Assembly: GCF_900094735.1 (NCBI RefSeq)
Contig: NZ_FMBM01000001.1
Coordinates: forward strand, 620,001-684,000
Source of the DNA: Saliniramus fredricksonii
Lineage (GTDB): Bacteria; Pseudomonadota; Alphaproteobacteria; Rhizobiales; Beijerinckiaceae
DNA length: 64,000 bases
Reading direction: 5' to 3'
How positions within the stretch are numbered: the stretch's first letter is position 1; every line of letters begins with the position of its first letter. Under the pieces are notes generated by a model. The model ran no database searches and had not been told where the DNA came from. It saw only the letters and a list, made by a program, of their open reading frames with translations. Made by a program: the position numbers and the translations under genes. Below, piece after piece: positions 9,180-18,591 of the stretch.

Positions 9180-9725
9180 TCAGGATCGGCCTGCCGGCTT
9201 CTTGCGCCTTCTGGCCATCTCCCGGTAGAGCGCTTCGCGGGTGACCCCGAGTTCCGCAGCCAGCTCCTGCAATCGACCGCGCTCGGGAAAGGCGTTGCCC
9301 TCCGCCAACCAGGCGTCGAGGCGATCCGCCAGACGCGGAAGTGAACGGATTTCCGCTTTCAAACGTGCGCCCTGAAGGGCATGCGCGAGGTCCATCGCAA
9401 ACGCGTTTGCCAGCTCGGAATTGCGTGTCATTTCGGTCCGGAACCAGCGTCGGGGGATGACCGCGACTTCGGCATCGTCGAGCGCCTGCGCATCACAATG
9501 ATAGGCCGGCGACCAGACCGACGCCTCCGCCAGCATCATGCCCGGGCCGGCAATGTGCAGGAAGAGCGGTGCGCCGCTCTCGCGATTTCGACGAACGAGA
9601 ACAATCCGGCCCGCACGTACCAGGAAGATTGATTGCACCGGATCACCGGTAAGGAAAAGCCTCTGGCCGGCTGGAAGCGCCTGCGTCCGGGCTTCGGAGA
9701 AAACCTGGTCGAGAATGCGTGACAT
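9180..9725 (-). CDS. Crp/Fnr family transcriptional regulator
   Basis: The protein has an N-terminal cyclic-nucleotide-binding-type beta roll (about 15-125) and a C-terminal winged helix. Its recognition helix VTREALYREMARR keeps the E-x-x-x-R spacing of Fnr, whose Glu and Arg read TGA half-sites. It lacks the N-terminal cysteines of iron-sulfur Fnr, so it does not sense oxygen that way; the ligand is unknown. The open frame extends to 9830; the ATG at 9725 gives the usual length (181 residues). An Fnr-like box overlaps this start. It is divergent from a periplasmic metal-stress-type gene. Confidence 0.85.
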   Translation of the reverse strand: MSRILDQVFSEARTQALPAGQRLFLTGDPVQSIFLVRAGRIVLVRRNRESGAPLFLHIAGPGMMLAEASVWSPAYHCDAQALDDAEVAVIPRRWFRTEMTRNSELANAFAMDLAHALQGARLKAEIRSLPRLADRLDAWLAEGNAFPERGRLQELAAELGVTREALYREMARRRKKPAGRS

Positions 9726-9737
9726 GATCCTGATCAT
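9724..9737. promoter_or_regulatory. Fnr-like box between divergent genes
   Basis: The sequence ATGATCCTGATCAT contains TGAT-N4-ATCA, the core of the Fnr/Anr consensus TTGAT-N4-ATCAA, with only the outer bases changed. It overlaps the chosen start of the Crp/Fnr gene and lies about 56 bp before the ATG of the divergent gene. Autoregulation plus control of the neighbour is the natural reading, but chance cannot be excluded. Confidence 0.5.
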
Positions 9738-9792
9738 ACGCGTGAAAGTGCGCAAGGGATAGAACGCCATCAGATTGACCTGGAGGTACACC

Positions 9793-10371
9793 ATGCTTCG
9801 CGTTGCGATTCTGCTCGGCGCCCTGGCCATTCCGTTTGCTGCATCGGCCCAGCACGGGGGGCATTCCCCTTATGCCGGGATGGAAACGCGGGAGATCAAG
9901 AGCCTGTCGGAAACCGATATCGAGGAATTGCGCCGCGGTGGAGGCTGGGGCCTGGCGCTCTCGGCGGAACTCAACGGGGTCCCCGGGCCGGCTCATCTGC
10001 TTGAGCTGCGCGACGAAATCGGCCTCTCGGGAGAACAGGTGACGGCAATCGAGGCGATCTTCGAGGCAATGCAGGCTGAAGCACGTCTTCTCGGTGAGCA
10101 ACTGATCGACGCGGAGATGGCGATCGAGGATGCGTTTCGCAATGATGACCTTGATGAGGATACGTTGCGTGAATTGATCGAAAACGCCGAAACGGTCCGT
10201 GCCGAACTGCGTTTCGTGCATCTGTCGCGTCATTTGTCGACGCCGCCGCTTCTGACTGAAGAGCAGATTGCCACCTATAATCGCCTGCGCGGATATGGTT
10301 CGGATCCGTGTGCGCAGGTGCCGGAAGGCCATGATCCGCAGATGTGGCGTCGCCATAACAACTGCGATTGA
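9793..10371 (+). CDS. Periplasmic Spy/CpxP-like protein (heavy-metal resistance/chaperone type)
   Basis: The 192-residue protein begins with a signal peptide (MLRVAILLGALAIPFAASA, cleaved before QHGG) followed by a His/Gly-rich start and a long helical, acidic middle with LTEEQIATYNRLRG near the end. This pattern (LxxxQ, acidic helices, small periplasmic protein) is typical of the Spy/CpxP/CnrX-like group, which binds metals or chaperones envelope proteins. GGAGG lies 6 bases before the ATG at 9793. It converges on the copper ATPase and is divergent from the Crp/Fnr gene, which suggests a small metal or envelope stress cluster. Confidence 0.7.
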   Translation: MLRVAILLGALAIPFAASAQHGGHSPYAGMETREIKSLSETDIEELRRGGGWGLALSAELNGVPGPAHLLELRDEIGLSGEQVTAIEAIFEAMQAEARLLGEQLIDAEMAIEDAFRNDDLDEDTLRELIENAETVRAELRFVHLSRHLSTPPLLTEEQIATYNRLRGYGSDPCAQVPEGHDPQMWRRHNNCD

Positions 10372-10417
10372 GCCGGCGAGGCGGCAATGATCCGCGCAGG
10401 TCTTTCCCGCTGCCGCG

Positions 10418-12532
10418 TCAGATCTTCGTGCGGCGCATGAGCTGGGCGTTGATGGCGACGACGACCGTGCTGGCGCTCATGAACAGGGCACCGACGGCTG
10501 GTGACAGGACGATACCCCATGGTGCCAGGACGCCGGCAGCGGCGGGGAGGGCGAGGATGTTGTACCCGGCCGCCAGCCACAGGTTCTGTACCATCTTGCG
10601 GCGGTTGAGCCGGCTCAGGCGCAGGATCCGCACGACATCGAAGGGCTGGCTCCTGACGAGAATGATCCCGGCCGACTGAACCGCGACATCCGTTCCGCTG
10701 CCGATCGCGATGCCGACATCGGCACGGCTGAGGGCAGGGGCGTCGTTGATGCCGTCCCCGACCATCGCAACCTTGCGGCCCTGCTCCTGAAGCGCGCGAA
10801 TCCGGTCATCCTTGTTTTCGGGCAGCACGCCGGCAAACCATTCCTCGATGCCCAGATCCTCCGCGACCGCACGGGCCACATCCTCGCTGTCGCCGGTCAT
10901 CATCACGACGCTGATGCCTTCCTCGCGCAACCGCTGCACGGCTTCCCGGCTGTCCTCGCGGGGGCGATCGGCCATGGCGAATGCGGCGAGGACGGCCTCG
11001 TTCCGGACGAGATAGACGACCGTATGCCCCTTCTCGCCCTGGTCCTGCGCGAAGCTGTAAAGTGTCTCGCCTGGCTCCAGATCGAGCCCGTCCAGCATGT
11101 TGGGGCCGCCGACACGCCATTGGGTGCCATCGATTTCGGCGCGCACGCCGCGCCCCTTGCTCGCCTCGAAGCCCGAGGCGCGTGGCACGTCGCGTTCTTC
11201 CTCCTCGGCGGCGCGGCGCAAGGCGCGGGCGATCATGTGCTCGGAATCGCCCTCTACGGCCGCCGCCAGCGCGACAGCCCGGTTCCGATCCAGATCCTCG
11301 GCGGTTTCGATGGCGACCAGGGAATGCTCGCCTTCGGTCAGCGTGCCGGTCTTGTCGAAGACGATGGTGTCGAGCGTCCGCGCTTCCTCCAGCGCCATGC
11401 GGTCATGCACGAGGATGCCGGCCTTGGCGCCCATCGCGGTCGTGTTGGCGAGGACGAGCGGCACGGCCAGCCCCAGTGCATGCGGACAGGCGATGACAAG
11501 GACGGTGGCCACCCGCCGCAGGATCGAAATATCCCAGCCGAGCACGAACCACCAGGCGATCGCCGTCAGCACTGCGACGCCGATCGCGACATAGAACAAG
11601 GCTGCGGCGGCGCGATCGGCCAGCATCTGGCCGCGAGACTTGGCCTCTTGCGCTTCCTCCACGAGCTTCATGATCCCCGCCAGCGTCGTCTCGTCGCCGA
11701 CGGCCCCCACTTCGATCCGCAAGCTGCCGTCCCCATTGACGGTTCCACCCACGACGTCATCGCCGGATTTCCTGGGAACGGGCCGGGATTCCCCCGTGAT
11801 CATGGCCTCGTCGACCTCGGATTCCCCCTCGCTGATGGAGCCATCGACCGGAATACTGGCACCGGGGCGCACGAGCACCAAATCGCCTTCGCGCAGTTCG
11901 GAGACGGGGATCTCTTCGGTCTTGCCGTCTTCGCCCAGACGTTTCGCCTTGTCGGGGAGAAGCTGTGCCAGCTTGTCGAGCGCGCCCGATGCCTGGCGCA
12001 CACTGCGCCTTTCGATCCAGTGCCCGAGCAGCATGACGTCGATCAGCGTCACCAGTTCCCAGAAGAAGGCCTCGCCCTTAAGCACGAACACGGTCGCCAT
12101 GCTGAAAACGAACGCAACCGTGATCGCGAGCGAGATCAGCGCCATCATGCCGGGTTTGCGCGCGCGCAGCTCCGACCAGGCCATCTGGAGGAACGGCAAC
12201 CCGCCAACGACGAAGACGATCGTCGAGAAAACCGGGCCGACCCAGCCGTCACCCGGGAATGGCGGCAGGCTGAAGCCGAGCCATCCCTGCAGCATCTCGC
12301 TGGTCAGGAGAACGGGAATCGACAGGGCGAGACTGATCCAGAACCTGCGCCGGAACATCTGCTCGTGTCCGGAATGATCATGAGAGCCATTGTCATGATC
12401 GCCACCATCATGGCCGGAATGACGTTGCGCGGGGCGATCGCTCTGCGAACGATTGCCGGCTTGCTCCTGCGCGGCCTGATCCTCTGCCGCAGGGACGCGA
12501 TCATGCGTTTCGTCGTGGTTGTTCCGGCTCAT
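10418..12532 (-). CDS. copB: Copper-translocating P-type ATPase, CopB (P1B-3) type
   Basis: The 704-residue protein has a His/Asp-rich N-terminus (repeated [16 protein letters not shown]-like residues) instead of CxxC metal domains, then about eight membrane segments. Catalytic motifs are in order: ITGES, the metal-site CPH ([12 protein letters not shown]), phosphorylated DKTGT, SEHMIA and GDGINDAP, with [13 protein letters not shown] in the last helix. The CPH motif and His-rich start mark the P1B-3 (CopB) group, which exports Cu(II)/Cu(I). AGGA lies 6 bases before the ATG at 12532; the upstream extension to 12607 is not family-like. It probably works with the neighbouring periplasmic protein in copper tolerance. 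Confidence 0.92.
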   Translation of the reverse strand: MSRNNHDETHDRVPAAEDQAAQEQAGNRSQSDRPAQRHSGHDGGDHDNGSHDHSGHEQMFRRRFWISLALSIPVLLTSEMLQGWLGFSLPPFPGDGWVGPVFSTIVFVVGGLPFLQMAWSELRARKPGMMALISLAITVAFVFSMATVFVLKGEAFFWELVTLIDVMLLGHWIERRSVRQASGALDKLAQLLPDKAKRLGEDGKTEEIPVSELREGDLVLVRPGASIPVDGSISEGESEVDEAMITGESRPVPRKSGDDVVGGTVNGDGSLRIEVGAVGDETTLAGIMKLVEEAQEAKSRGQMLADRAAAALFYVAIGVAVLTAIAWWFVLGWDISILRRVATVLVIACPHALGLAVPLVLANTTAMGAKAGILVHDRMALEEARTLDTIVFDKTGTLTEGEHSLVAIETAEDLDRNRAVALAAAVEGDSEHMIARALRRAAEEEERDVPRASGFEASKGRGVRAEIDGTQWRVGGPNMLDGLDLEPGETLYSFAQDQGEKGHTVVYLVRNEAVLAAFAMADRPREDSREAVQRLREEGISVVMMTGDSEDVARAVAEDLGIEEWFAGVLPENKDDRIRALQEQGRKVAMVGDGINDAPALSRADVGIAIGSGTDVAVQSAGIILVRSQPFDVVRILRLSRLNRRKMVQNLWLAAGYNILALPAAAGVLAPWGIVLSPAVGALFMSASTVVVAINAQLMRRTKI

Positions 12533-13047
12533 CGGAATCCTGCCCGGTTGCTGTGCAATGCAAGTCGTGGCTTGCGCGTGAGCGACAGCCCATGCCCTGC
12601 CCGGCACCTGTCGGCATCGGGCGCGACGGGTCAGGGGATGTCATGCCGAACGGGCCAGTCTTTGCTGATCGAAGCGCCCGGAGCCCTTCACGATTCTGCG
12701 GCTGCCGTATTTCGCGGTATGACAACTCCCGAGTTTTCAGAAAGTTCTGCGGCTTCATCATACGAGGCTCCTGGACCTGACTCGCAACTCACAGCCCGTG
12801 CGCATACGAGGGTCGTTATGCCGGAAAGGCCGGCAAGGGGCTGGTGGCGCGAATCCACCATGGTGAAAGATTATCGAGCCACATCATGCAGGCCGCGCCT
12901 CGGTAGCCGGGAGGCTGGCGGCGAAGCTTTCGCAGGGAGAGACCGGACCGATCATCGCGCCGCGCAACCCGTGATGTGGCTTTCCACCCGCAAGTGACGA
13001 CATGCGACGTTGTTCAACATGACGTGTGCCGTGCTTTGGCTGTGCGA
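12533..13047. other. Intergenic region upstream of copB, no gene seen
   Basis: This 515-bp stretch holds the copB promoter and lies after the last gene of the large minus-strand operon. I see no protein-like frame, no clear CueR-type operator and no T-tailed hairpin. A small inverted repeat TGCCGG-N5-CCGGCA at 12819-12835 is the only symmetry noted. Confidence 0.6.
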
Positions 13048-15117
13048 TCAGCTCGCCACGCATTCCTCGACCAGTGCGTCCACCGCGACCAGACCCTCGG
13101 CATCCGCGATCAGCGGGTTCATGTCGAGGGATCGAATGCGGCGATCCTGCATGATGGCGCCAGCGGCCATGACTGCTTCGACGACACTTTCCCGATCGAT
13201 CCGGATGCGTCCGCGGATCTCTTCGAACATCGGCGCAAGGCGCAGCTTCGCGAGTTGCGCTGCCACTTCTTCGCGGGTGAAGGGCGGCAGCAGGAGGATG
13301 TTGTCGGGCATTGCCTCGACGAGTTCACCGCCATCGCCGACCATGACGACAGGGCCGAAATGCGGGTCGATATGGCCACCGATGACGAGTTCACGCTCGC
13401 CGCGCACCATTTCGCCGATCAGGATCCCGGAGATCTCCCAGCCGCCGGCTTTCACCCGGGCCGTAATATCGTCATAGGCGCGCGCGACATCCTCCTCGGT
13501 GGAGAGATGTGTCCTGACGAGGCCATGATCGCTCTTGTGGGGGATTTCGGCCGAGCAGGCCTTGAGCACGACCGGGCCGCCATTGCTGCGCAGAAATGCG
13601 AGCGCCTGATCGAGGTCCGAACACAGCCGCCTGCGCATGCAGGCAATACCGTATTCCTCCAGGATCGCGAGGGAGCGGCTTTCATCCAGAACACGGGACG
13701 CGCGATCGGGGAGCGCTTTCGGGACAAAAGCCTCACGCGATGCCGCAGCCGCGATCTGCTCATGGTGGCGCGTGAACCGGCCAAGCGCCGTGACCGCCTG
13801 CTCGTCTGTCGGGAAACAGGGTATGCCCAGTTCGGTGAATGCGGCGCGCACCTTCGGCTGGGGAATCGCCGCCACGAGGGGTATTGCGAACCGATCGACG
13901 AAATCGCGCGCATCCCGAGCGAAACGCGGATAATCATAACCCTCGCCGCTCACCGGAATGCCGACGATCAGGGCGTCGACGGCATCGTCCGCACCGAGCG
14001 CCGGCAGCACCTGGCCGAACAGCCCGCTATTGCTCAAAAGCGCTGCGGTGATATCGATGGGGTTCACGGTTGCGGCGAATTCGGGAAGGATCTCGCGAAG
14101 GTTCGCGACAGTCGCGTCACCCAGCCGCGCAAGCTGGAATCCCTCCCTCTCCGCAGCATCCGCCGAGAGGACGCAGGTCGCTCCCGAATTGCTGACGATC
14201 GCCAGATTGCGCCCGCGCGGCGGCGCGGCCTTCAGATAAAGTTCGGCGCAATCCACCAGATCTGCCGTTCCCGTGGCACGCCAGATGCCGATCTTCTCGA
14301 AGAACGTGTCCACCAGACGGTCGGAGGTGGCGATCGCGCCGGTATGGGATGCCGCGGCGCGGCGCCCGTCATCCGAACGCCCCGATTTCACGGCGATCAG
14401 GCGCACGCCGCGCGCATGCGCGAGACGCGCCGCCTCGGCCAGATTCGCTGGATCGGAAAGGCTTTCGAGATAGAGCAGGACGAGCCTGATATCGGGGTCC
14501 TGAACGACGGAAATCGCCAGCTCCGAAACGGTGACATCGACGTCGTTACCGGTCGAATGGACATGGCGGACACCGATCCCGCGCTCGCGCAGCAGGCCAT
14601 AGGGAACGACGCTCATGGCGCCGCTCTGGCTGATGCAGGCGACCGGACCGTCGGCGGGCGCAGCCTCCAGGAACATCGTCGCGAAGGACAAAACCGCACC
14701 ATTGCCGAAATTCGCAACGCCGAGGCTGTTGGGCCCGATAAGACGCATGCCGGCCTTGTGCGCGATGGCGCGCATCTCCTGTTCGAGCGCCTTGCCGGCA
14801 GCGCCGGTTTCGCCGAATCCGCTGGCCATGATCACCGCTGCGCCCACCCCCAGCTCGGCGCAGGCCGCCACGGCTTCCTTCACCGCAGCGCCGGCCACGG
14901 CGATGATCGCCGCATCCGGTGTCTGTGGCAGATCGGAAACGGATTTGTAGGCCTTGAGCCCCTGCACTTCCGTGCGGGCCGGATTGATCGGATAGATCTC
15001 ACCCTGAAAGCCGAACATGCGCATGAAGCGAATGGGGCGTCCGCCGATCTTGTTGGGGTTGTCCGAGGCGCCGATGATCGCGACGGAGGCGGGGTTGAGC
15101 AGGCGGTCAATCGTCAT
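13048..15117 (-). CDS. Acyl-CoA synthetase (NDP-forming), acetate--CoA ligase family
   Basis: The 689-residue protein has an N-terminal CoA-binding domain (VAIIGASDNPNKIGG at 12-26), a succinyl-CoA-ligase-like middle with the phosphohistidine motif AASHTGAIA near 270, and a C-terminal ATP-grasp domain (from about 470, with VLKACSAEIPHKSDHG). This is the fused arrangement of ADP-forming acyl-CoA synthetases, which activate a carboxylic acid to its CoA ester through a phosphohistidine. It overlaps the DUF35 gene by 4 bp and closes a ten-gene operon, so it probably activates an imported or processed acid; the substrate cannot be read from the sequence. Confidence 0.9.
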   Translation of the reverse strand: MTIDRLLNPASVAIIGASDNPNKIGGRPIRFMRMFGFQGEIYPINPARTEVQGLKAYKSVSDLPQTPDAAIIAVAGAAVKEAVAACAELGVGAAVIMASGFGETGAAGKALEQEMRAIAHKAGMRLIGPNSLGVANFGNGAVLSFATMFLEAAPADGPVACISQSGAMSVVPYGLLRERGIGVRHVHSTGNDVDVTVSELAISVVQDPDIRLVLLYLESLSDPANLAEAARLAHARGVRLIAVKSGRSDDGRRAAASHTGAIATSDRLVDTFFEKIGIWRATGTADLVDCAELYLKAAPPRGRNLAIVSNSGATCVLSADAAEREGFQLARLGDATVANLREILPEFAATVNPIDITAALLSNSGLFGQVLPALGADDAVDALIVGIPVSGEGYDYPRFARDARDFVDRFAIPLVAAIPQPKVRAAFTELGIPCFPTDEQAVTALGRFTRHHEQIAAAASREAFVPKALPDRASRVLDESRSLAILEEYGIACMRRRLCSDLDQALAFLRSNGGPVVLKACSAEIPHKSDHGLVRTHLSTEEDVARAYDDITARVKAGGWEISGILIGEMVRGERELVIGGHIDPHFGPVVMVGDGGELVEAMPDNILLLPPFTREEVAAQLAKLRLAPMFEEIRGRIRIDRESVVEAVMAAGAIMQDRRIRSLDMNPLIADAEGLVAVDALVEECVAS

Positions 15118-15497
15118 CGGTCTTCATCTCCGGTTGCGGTGAATTGCAGAAGATAGGCCTCGCCGCGTTCCGCAAACGACAGTTCCACATGGTCACCGAC
15201 TGCGATGCCAGGGCTGCAATTGCCCATCACACGCACGCCCTCCTCGAGATCGACGAGACAGATCCCGTACGGCACGCGCGCGCGGTATTGCGGGTCGGGG
15301 GCGATATGGGCCACGGTGATGGCAGCGACGACACCGCGCCCTCCGGCGCGCACCGTTGAAGGGTCCGGGGCGCCGCAGCGCGGGCAGAAATCGCGCGCGA
15401 ACGCTTCCAGTGCCCCGCATTCCGAACATTTGAAAAGACGCAGCTCGCCCTTGCGGCAGCCTTCGCGATAGAGATCCTTGGCGGTGCCCATTCTCAT
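15114..15497 (-). CDS. DUF35 Zn-ribbon/OB-fold protein, partner of the thiolase-like gene
   Basis: The 127-residue protein has a rubredoxin-like zinc ribbon (CSECGALEAF...FCPRCGAP, two CxxC pairs at about 24-43) and an OB fold with YGICLVDLEEGVRVMGN. DUF35 proteins such as ChsH2 pair with thiolase-like proteins and are needed for their activity. Here it overlaps both neighbours by 4 bp (ATGA), between the thiolase-like gene and the acyl-CoA synthetase, so a heteromeric complex with the thiolase-like protein is likely. Confidence 0.9.
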   Translation of the reverse strand: MRMGTAKDLYREGCRKGELRLFKCSECGALEAFARDFCPRCGAPDPSTVRAGGRGVVAAITVAHIAPDPQYRARVPYGICLVDLEEGVRVMGNCSPGIAVGDHVELSFAERGEAYLLQFTATGDEDR

Positions 15498-16645
15498 TCT
15501 CCCTGCAAGACCAGACTGACGTGGGACGAGAGCACACCGCCATCGGCGTGAACGAAGCCGCGTGATTTTCCGGCAAGCTGCCGGTCACCCGCCTTGCCAC
15601 CGATCTGACGCGCGATCTCGGCGATATGCGCCAATCCCCCCGCGACCCCGGAATGGCCGAAGGAGAGCAGCCCGCCATGCGGATTCAGCGGCAGGCCGCC
15701 GTCGCGTCCGTAGAGCCCGGCGCGCAGATCGGCGGCCGCCTTGCCGCGAAGCGAGAAACCGATCTCCTCGAGCAGGACGCAGAGCGTGATCGTGAAGGAA
15801 TCGTAGATCCCCAGAATATCCACCTGATCCGGTCTGATCCCGGCCTGCGCGAAGGCCCGCTGCGCCGCATGGCGCGCGCCGTAATCCGACACATCCGTCG
15901 CAGCGCTGATATGCTGGTGCTGATGCGCCTGCCCTGCCCCGGCGATACGCACAGCGCCCTCCCCCGCCACCTTGCCGATGACCAGCGCCACGGCACCGTC
16001 GGAGATCGGGCAGCAATCGAGGAGCTTCAGGGGCGTCGCGATCGTTCTGGATGCCAGCACGTCCGCGACCGTCACCGGCTTCGTCAGATGCGCATCGGGA
16101 TGCGTGGCGGCGTTGTCGCGCATGAGCACGGCAAATTCCGCCAGATCCTCTTCGCAAACGCCGTAGGCGGCCATGTATTGTGACGCAAGCAAGGCGTAAT
16201 AGGCCGGAATGGTCGCGCCGTAAGGCACTTCATGGAGTGCATGCCCGACCTGCGCGAGCGTCGAGATCGCCCCTTCACGCCCGCCAGGTGCAGTGAGCCG
16301 GTTCTCGCCGGCGACGACCAGAACACGCTCCGCCGTTCCCGATTCGACGAGCATCCTGGCGAGCATGACCAGCGCCGCGCCGGTCGCACCACCGACCTGC
16401 ACGCCATGGCAGTAAATGGGTCTGACACCGAAATGCTCCGCAAAGAGCGTGGCGAGCATCAAATGCGGCATCGCGGTCGAATAACCGGTCAGGACCGCAT
16501 CGATCGCCGGGCGCGCGGTCCCGGCATCCCGGACAGCTGCCTCGGCAGCCTCGCTCATCAGGGACAGCGTATCCGTACCCTCGAGCCGTCCGAATCGTGT
16601 GCTGCCGATGCCCTGGATGAAGGCTGCGGGTCTTGCATCTGCCAT
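15494..16645 (-). CDS. Thiolase-like protein (SCP-x/Ltp type), nucleophilic cysteine not seen
   Basis: The 383-residue protein belongs to the thiolase superfamily branch of lipid-transfer-protein thiolases: IQGIGSTRFGRLEG at the start, LGIYDSFTITLCVLLEEIGF near 285 and NPHGGLLSFGHSGVAGG near 320. Where thiolases carry the nucleophilic Cys before a small-residue turn, this protein reads GVQVGGATGAA, so Cys seems replaced by Gly. Members of this group that pair with DUF35 proteins, such as Ltp2 with ChsH2, are retro-aldolases rather than thiolases. With a DUF35 gene directly downstream, a C-C bond-cleaving aldolase acting on a CoA ester is my inference. Confidence 0.82.
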   Translation of the reverse strand: MADARPAAFIQGIGSTRFGRLEGTDTLSLMSEAAEAAVRDAGTARPAIDAVLTGYSTAMPHLMLATLFAEHFGVRPIYCHGVQVGGATGAALVMLARMLVESGTAERVLVVAGENRLTAPGGREGAISTLAQVGHALHEVPYGATIPAYYALLASQYMAAYGVCEEDLAEFAVLMRDNAATHPDAHLTKPVTVADVLASRTIATPLKLLDCCPISDGAVALVIGKVAGEGAVRIAGAGQAHQHQHISAATDVSDYGARHAAQRAFAQAGIRPDQVDILGIYDSFTITLCVLLEEIGFSLRGKAAADLRAGLYGRDGGLPLNPHGGLLSFGHSGVAGGLAHIAEIARQIGGKAGDRQLAGKSRGFVHADGGVLSSHVSLVLQGE

Positions 16646-16746
16646 ACCGGATTTTCCCTTCGGACCAGGCTGCGTCCTGATTGAGGCGATCGGGCGAGGG
16701 CTCTGCGGACAAAGCCTCGAAGCTCAGCGCGGGATTTCGCCGTGTC

Positions 16747-17442
16747 TCACGTGCGCGCCTTCTCGAAGGCCGCCCACGCTTTTTCGAATGCGGAGAAGTC
16801 GAAATTCGGGGCGCGCGCCGGGCCGAGGACGATTTCCTCGGTTGCCTGCATCTTCGCGATGGCCTTCGGCAGTTCCGGCAGCACGTCGTCGGGAATGACG
16901 AGGGCGCCATGGCGGTCGGCGTGGATGAGCTCGCCCGGGTGGATGGTCAGGCCGAAGACCGTCACCGCGCCCCCGATTTCGCGAACATGGACGAAGGCGT
17001 GGCTGGGGCCCACGGAGCCGGCAATGACGGGAAAGCCGTCCGGCAGCGCGTCGAGGTCGCGCATCACGCCGTTCGTCAATGCGCCCCCAATGCCGAATCC
17101 CTTGTGGACCGTCGTATTCACCTCGCCCCAGAAAGCCCCGACGCATGCGGGATAATCCACATCCTCGACGACCGCGATGCCGGGGCGCGGCGCTTCGGCC
17201 ATCATCCTGTAATACGCCATCCGGCGTTCCCTGATGACGCCCGGATCCTCGGCGGGAGGCGTGCGCCCCGCGATCCTCGCGGTGATCGCATGGCCGACGA
17301 TCGGAGCCGCATTCGCGTGGGACGACAGAACCGTCCCGCGCGTATAACGGTCAAATCCCCGCTTGCCCTGCACGACTTCGATCGCGTTGCAGATTGACGG
17401 CGTATCGACGCTCTTCAATGCCGTCATGAGTTCCTGCTGCAT
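16747..17442 (-). CDS. RraA-family aldolase-like protein (HMG/CHA aldolase group)
   Basis: The 231-residue protein shows the RraA fold, with the conserved GGALTNGVMRDLDAL near 105-120 whose Arg-Asp pair is catalytic in class II 4-hydroxy-4-methyl-2-oxoglutarate/4-carboxy-4-hydroxy-2-oxoadipate aldolases, and IHPGELIHADRHGALVIP near 165. Regulators of RNase E share the fold, but the operon of transporter and oxidoreductases favours an aldolase or 2-oxo acid decarboxylase. The ATG at 17442 gives the family's length; the frame is open to 17511. Confidence 0.85.
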   Translation of the reverse strand: MQQELMTALKSVDTPSICNAIEVVQGKRGFDRYTRGTVLSSHANAAPIVGHAITARIAGRTPPAEDPGVIRERRMAYYRMMAEAPRPGIAVVEDVDYPACVGAFWGEVNTTVHKGFGIGGALTNGVMRDLDALPDGFPVIAGSVGPSHAFVHVREIGGAVTVFGLTIHPGELIHADRHGALVIPDDVLPELPKAIAKMQATEEIVLGPARAPNFDFSAFEKAWAAFEKART

Positions 17443-17507
17443 TGCCTTGTCCCCCTGCTGCCGTTCCGGGTGCTGCCGGCGCCGCGCGCCGGTGCCCGGT
17501 GGTCGAT

Positions 17508-18524
17508 TCATCGAATAGCGTCACCAGCGGTCGAGCGCCTGATGACGAGATCGTTCCTGATCTTTACTTTCGAGACTTCCGCCACCTCCGCGATCTGCGC
17601 GGTCAGAATCGCCACCGTCTTGTCGACCATCACCTCGATCGGCTGTCGGACGGTCGTCAGTTCGTAGCTCTTCCAGGATGCGATCGGCACATCGTCATAA
17701 CCGGCGATAGCGACGTCTTCCGGGATACGAAGCCCAACCTCGAACCGGATGTAATCCATCACCGCGAAGGCCATGTAGTCACTCCCGACGAATATCGCGT
17801 CGGGCAGCGTCTTCTCCTGGAAGAGTGTGCGCGCCGCCGCGACGGCCTTGTCGCGCGCATAATCGCCGCCGAGGATTGCGAGCGGCGCGATGCCGGACTC
17901 TTCGAGGCCGGCGAGGAATCCGGCGGTTCGGTCGACACCGGTCGAGGCGCCCTGCCAGCCGGCGATATGCGCGATCCGGGAGCGCCCGGTCGAGGCCAGA
18001 TGCCGCGCGACGTCGCAAGCGCCGCTGTAATTGTCGGAGGTGACCTCGGATACCCGCCTTCCCTGCTGGCTGCGGTTGAGCATAACGATCGGAATCCCCG
18101 CAGCCTCACAGCGCCGGGTGATCTTGTCGTCGAGCGATACCGAGGCGGTGACGATCGCATCGACCTGATAATCGAGGAACTCGTCGACAATCGAGCTGAC
18201 CCTGGACATCGGCTTTTCGGCGAGAAAAACCAGAATATGCAGCCCCTTCTCCTGCAGACGCCGCGACAGGGTCTCGACGAGGATCGAGTAGAACGGGCTC
18301 TCCAGATAGGACACGACCAGGCCGATGATCTTGGTCTGGCCGGTATTGAAACTGCGCGCGATGATGTTGGGGCGGTATCCGAGCTTCTCTGCGGCCTCGC
18401 GCACACGCGCCGCTGTCGTCGCGGACACGGATGCGCCCTGCCGAAAGGTGCGGCTGACGGCGGACTGGCTGACACCGGCCAGTCTTGCGACATCGATCGA
18501 AGTAGCGCGTTTTCCGTTCACCAT
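17508..18524 (-). CDS. LacI family transcriptional regulator
   Basis: The N-terminal LacI helix-turn-helix (ATSIDVARLAGVSQSAVSR) and hinge are followed by a periplasmic-binding-protein-like ligand domain (IIGLVVSYLESPFYSILVE to the end). I chose the ATG at 18524 because the HTH then starts at residue 7 as usual; an ATG at 18599, overlapping the tctA stop by 8 bp, is possible and would suit translational coupling. Lying inside the operon, it probably senses the transported acid or a breakdown product and controls its own operon, perhaps through the inverted repeats upstream of tctC. Confidence 0.9.
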   Translation of the reverse strand: MVNGKRATSIDVARLAGVSQSAVSRTFRQGASVSATTAARVREAAEKLGYRPNIIARSFNTGQTKIIGLVVSYLESPFYSILVETLSRRLQEKGLHILVFLAEKPMSRVSSIVDEFLDYQVDAIVTASVSLDDKITRRCEAAGIPIVMLNRSQQGRRVSEVTSDNYSGACDVARHLASTGRSRIAHIAGWQGASTGVDRTAGFLAGLEESGIAPLAILGGDYARDKAVAAARTLFQEKTLPDAIFVGSDYMAFAVMDYIRFEVGLRIPEDVAIAGYDDVPIASWKSYELTTVRQPIEVMVDKTVAILTAQIAEVAEVSKVKIRNDLVIRRSTAGDAIR

Positions 18525-18591
18525 GCTCTCGGGCCCGAACTCGTTCAGATACATCGCATTTCTGGCAGATGAGCCGGATCGGGACCAGACT

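Noticed and set aside
11024-12997. 657-residue plus-strand frame opposite the copper ATPase
   Set aside because: High-GC shadow of copB with no domain; the minus strand carries all P-type motifs.
12976-15156. 726-residue plus-strand frame opposite the acyl-CoA synthetase
   Set aside because: Shadow frame; the minus strand has complete CoA-binding and ATP-grasp motifs.
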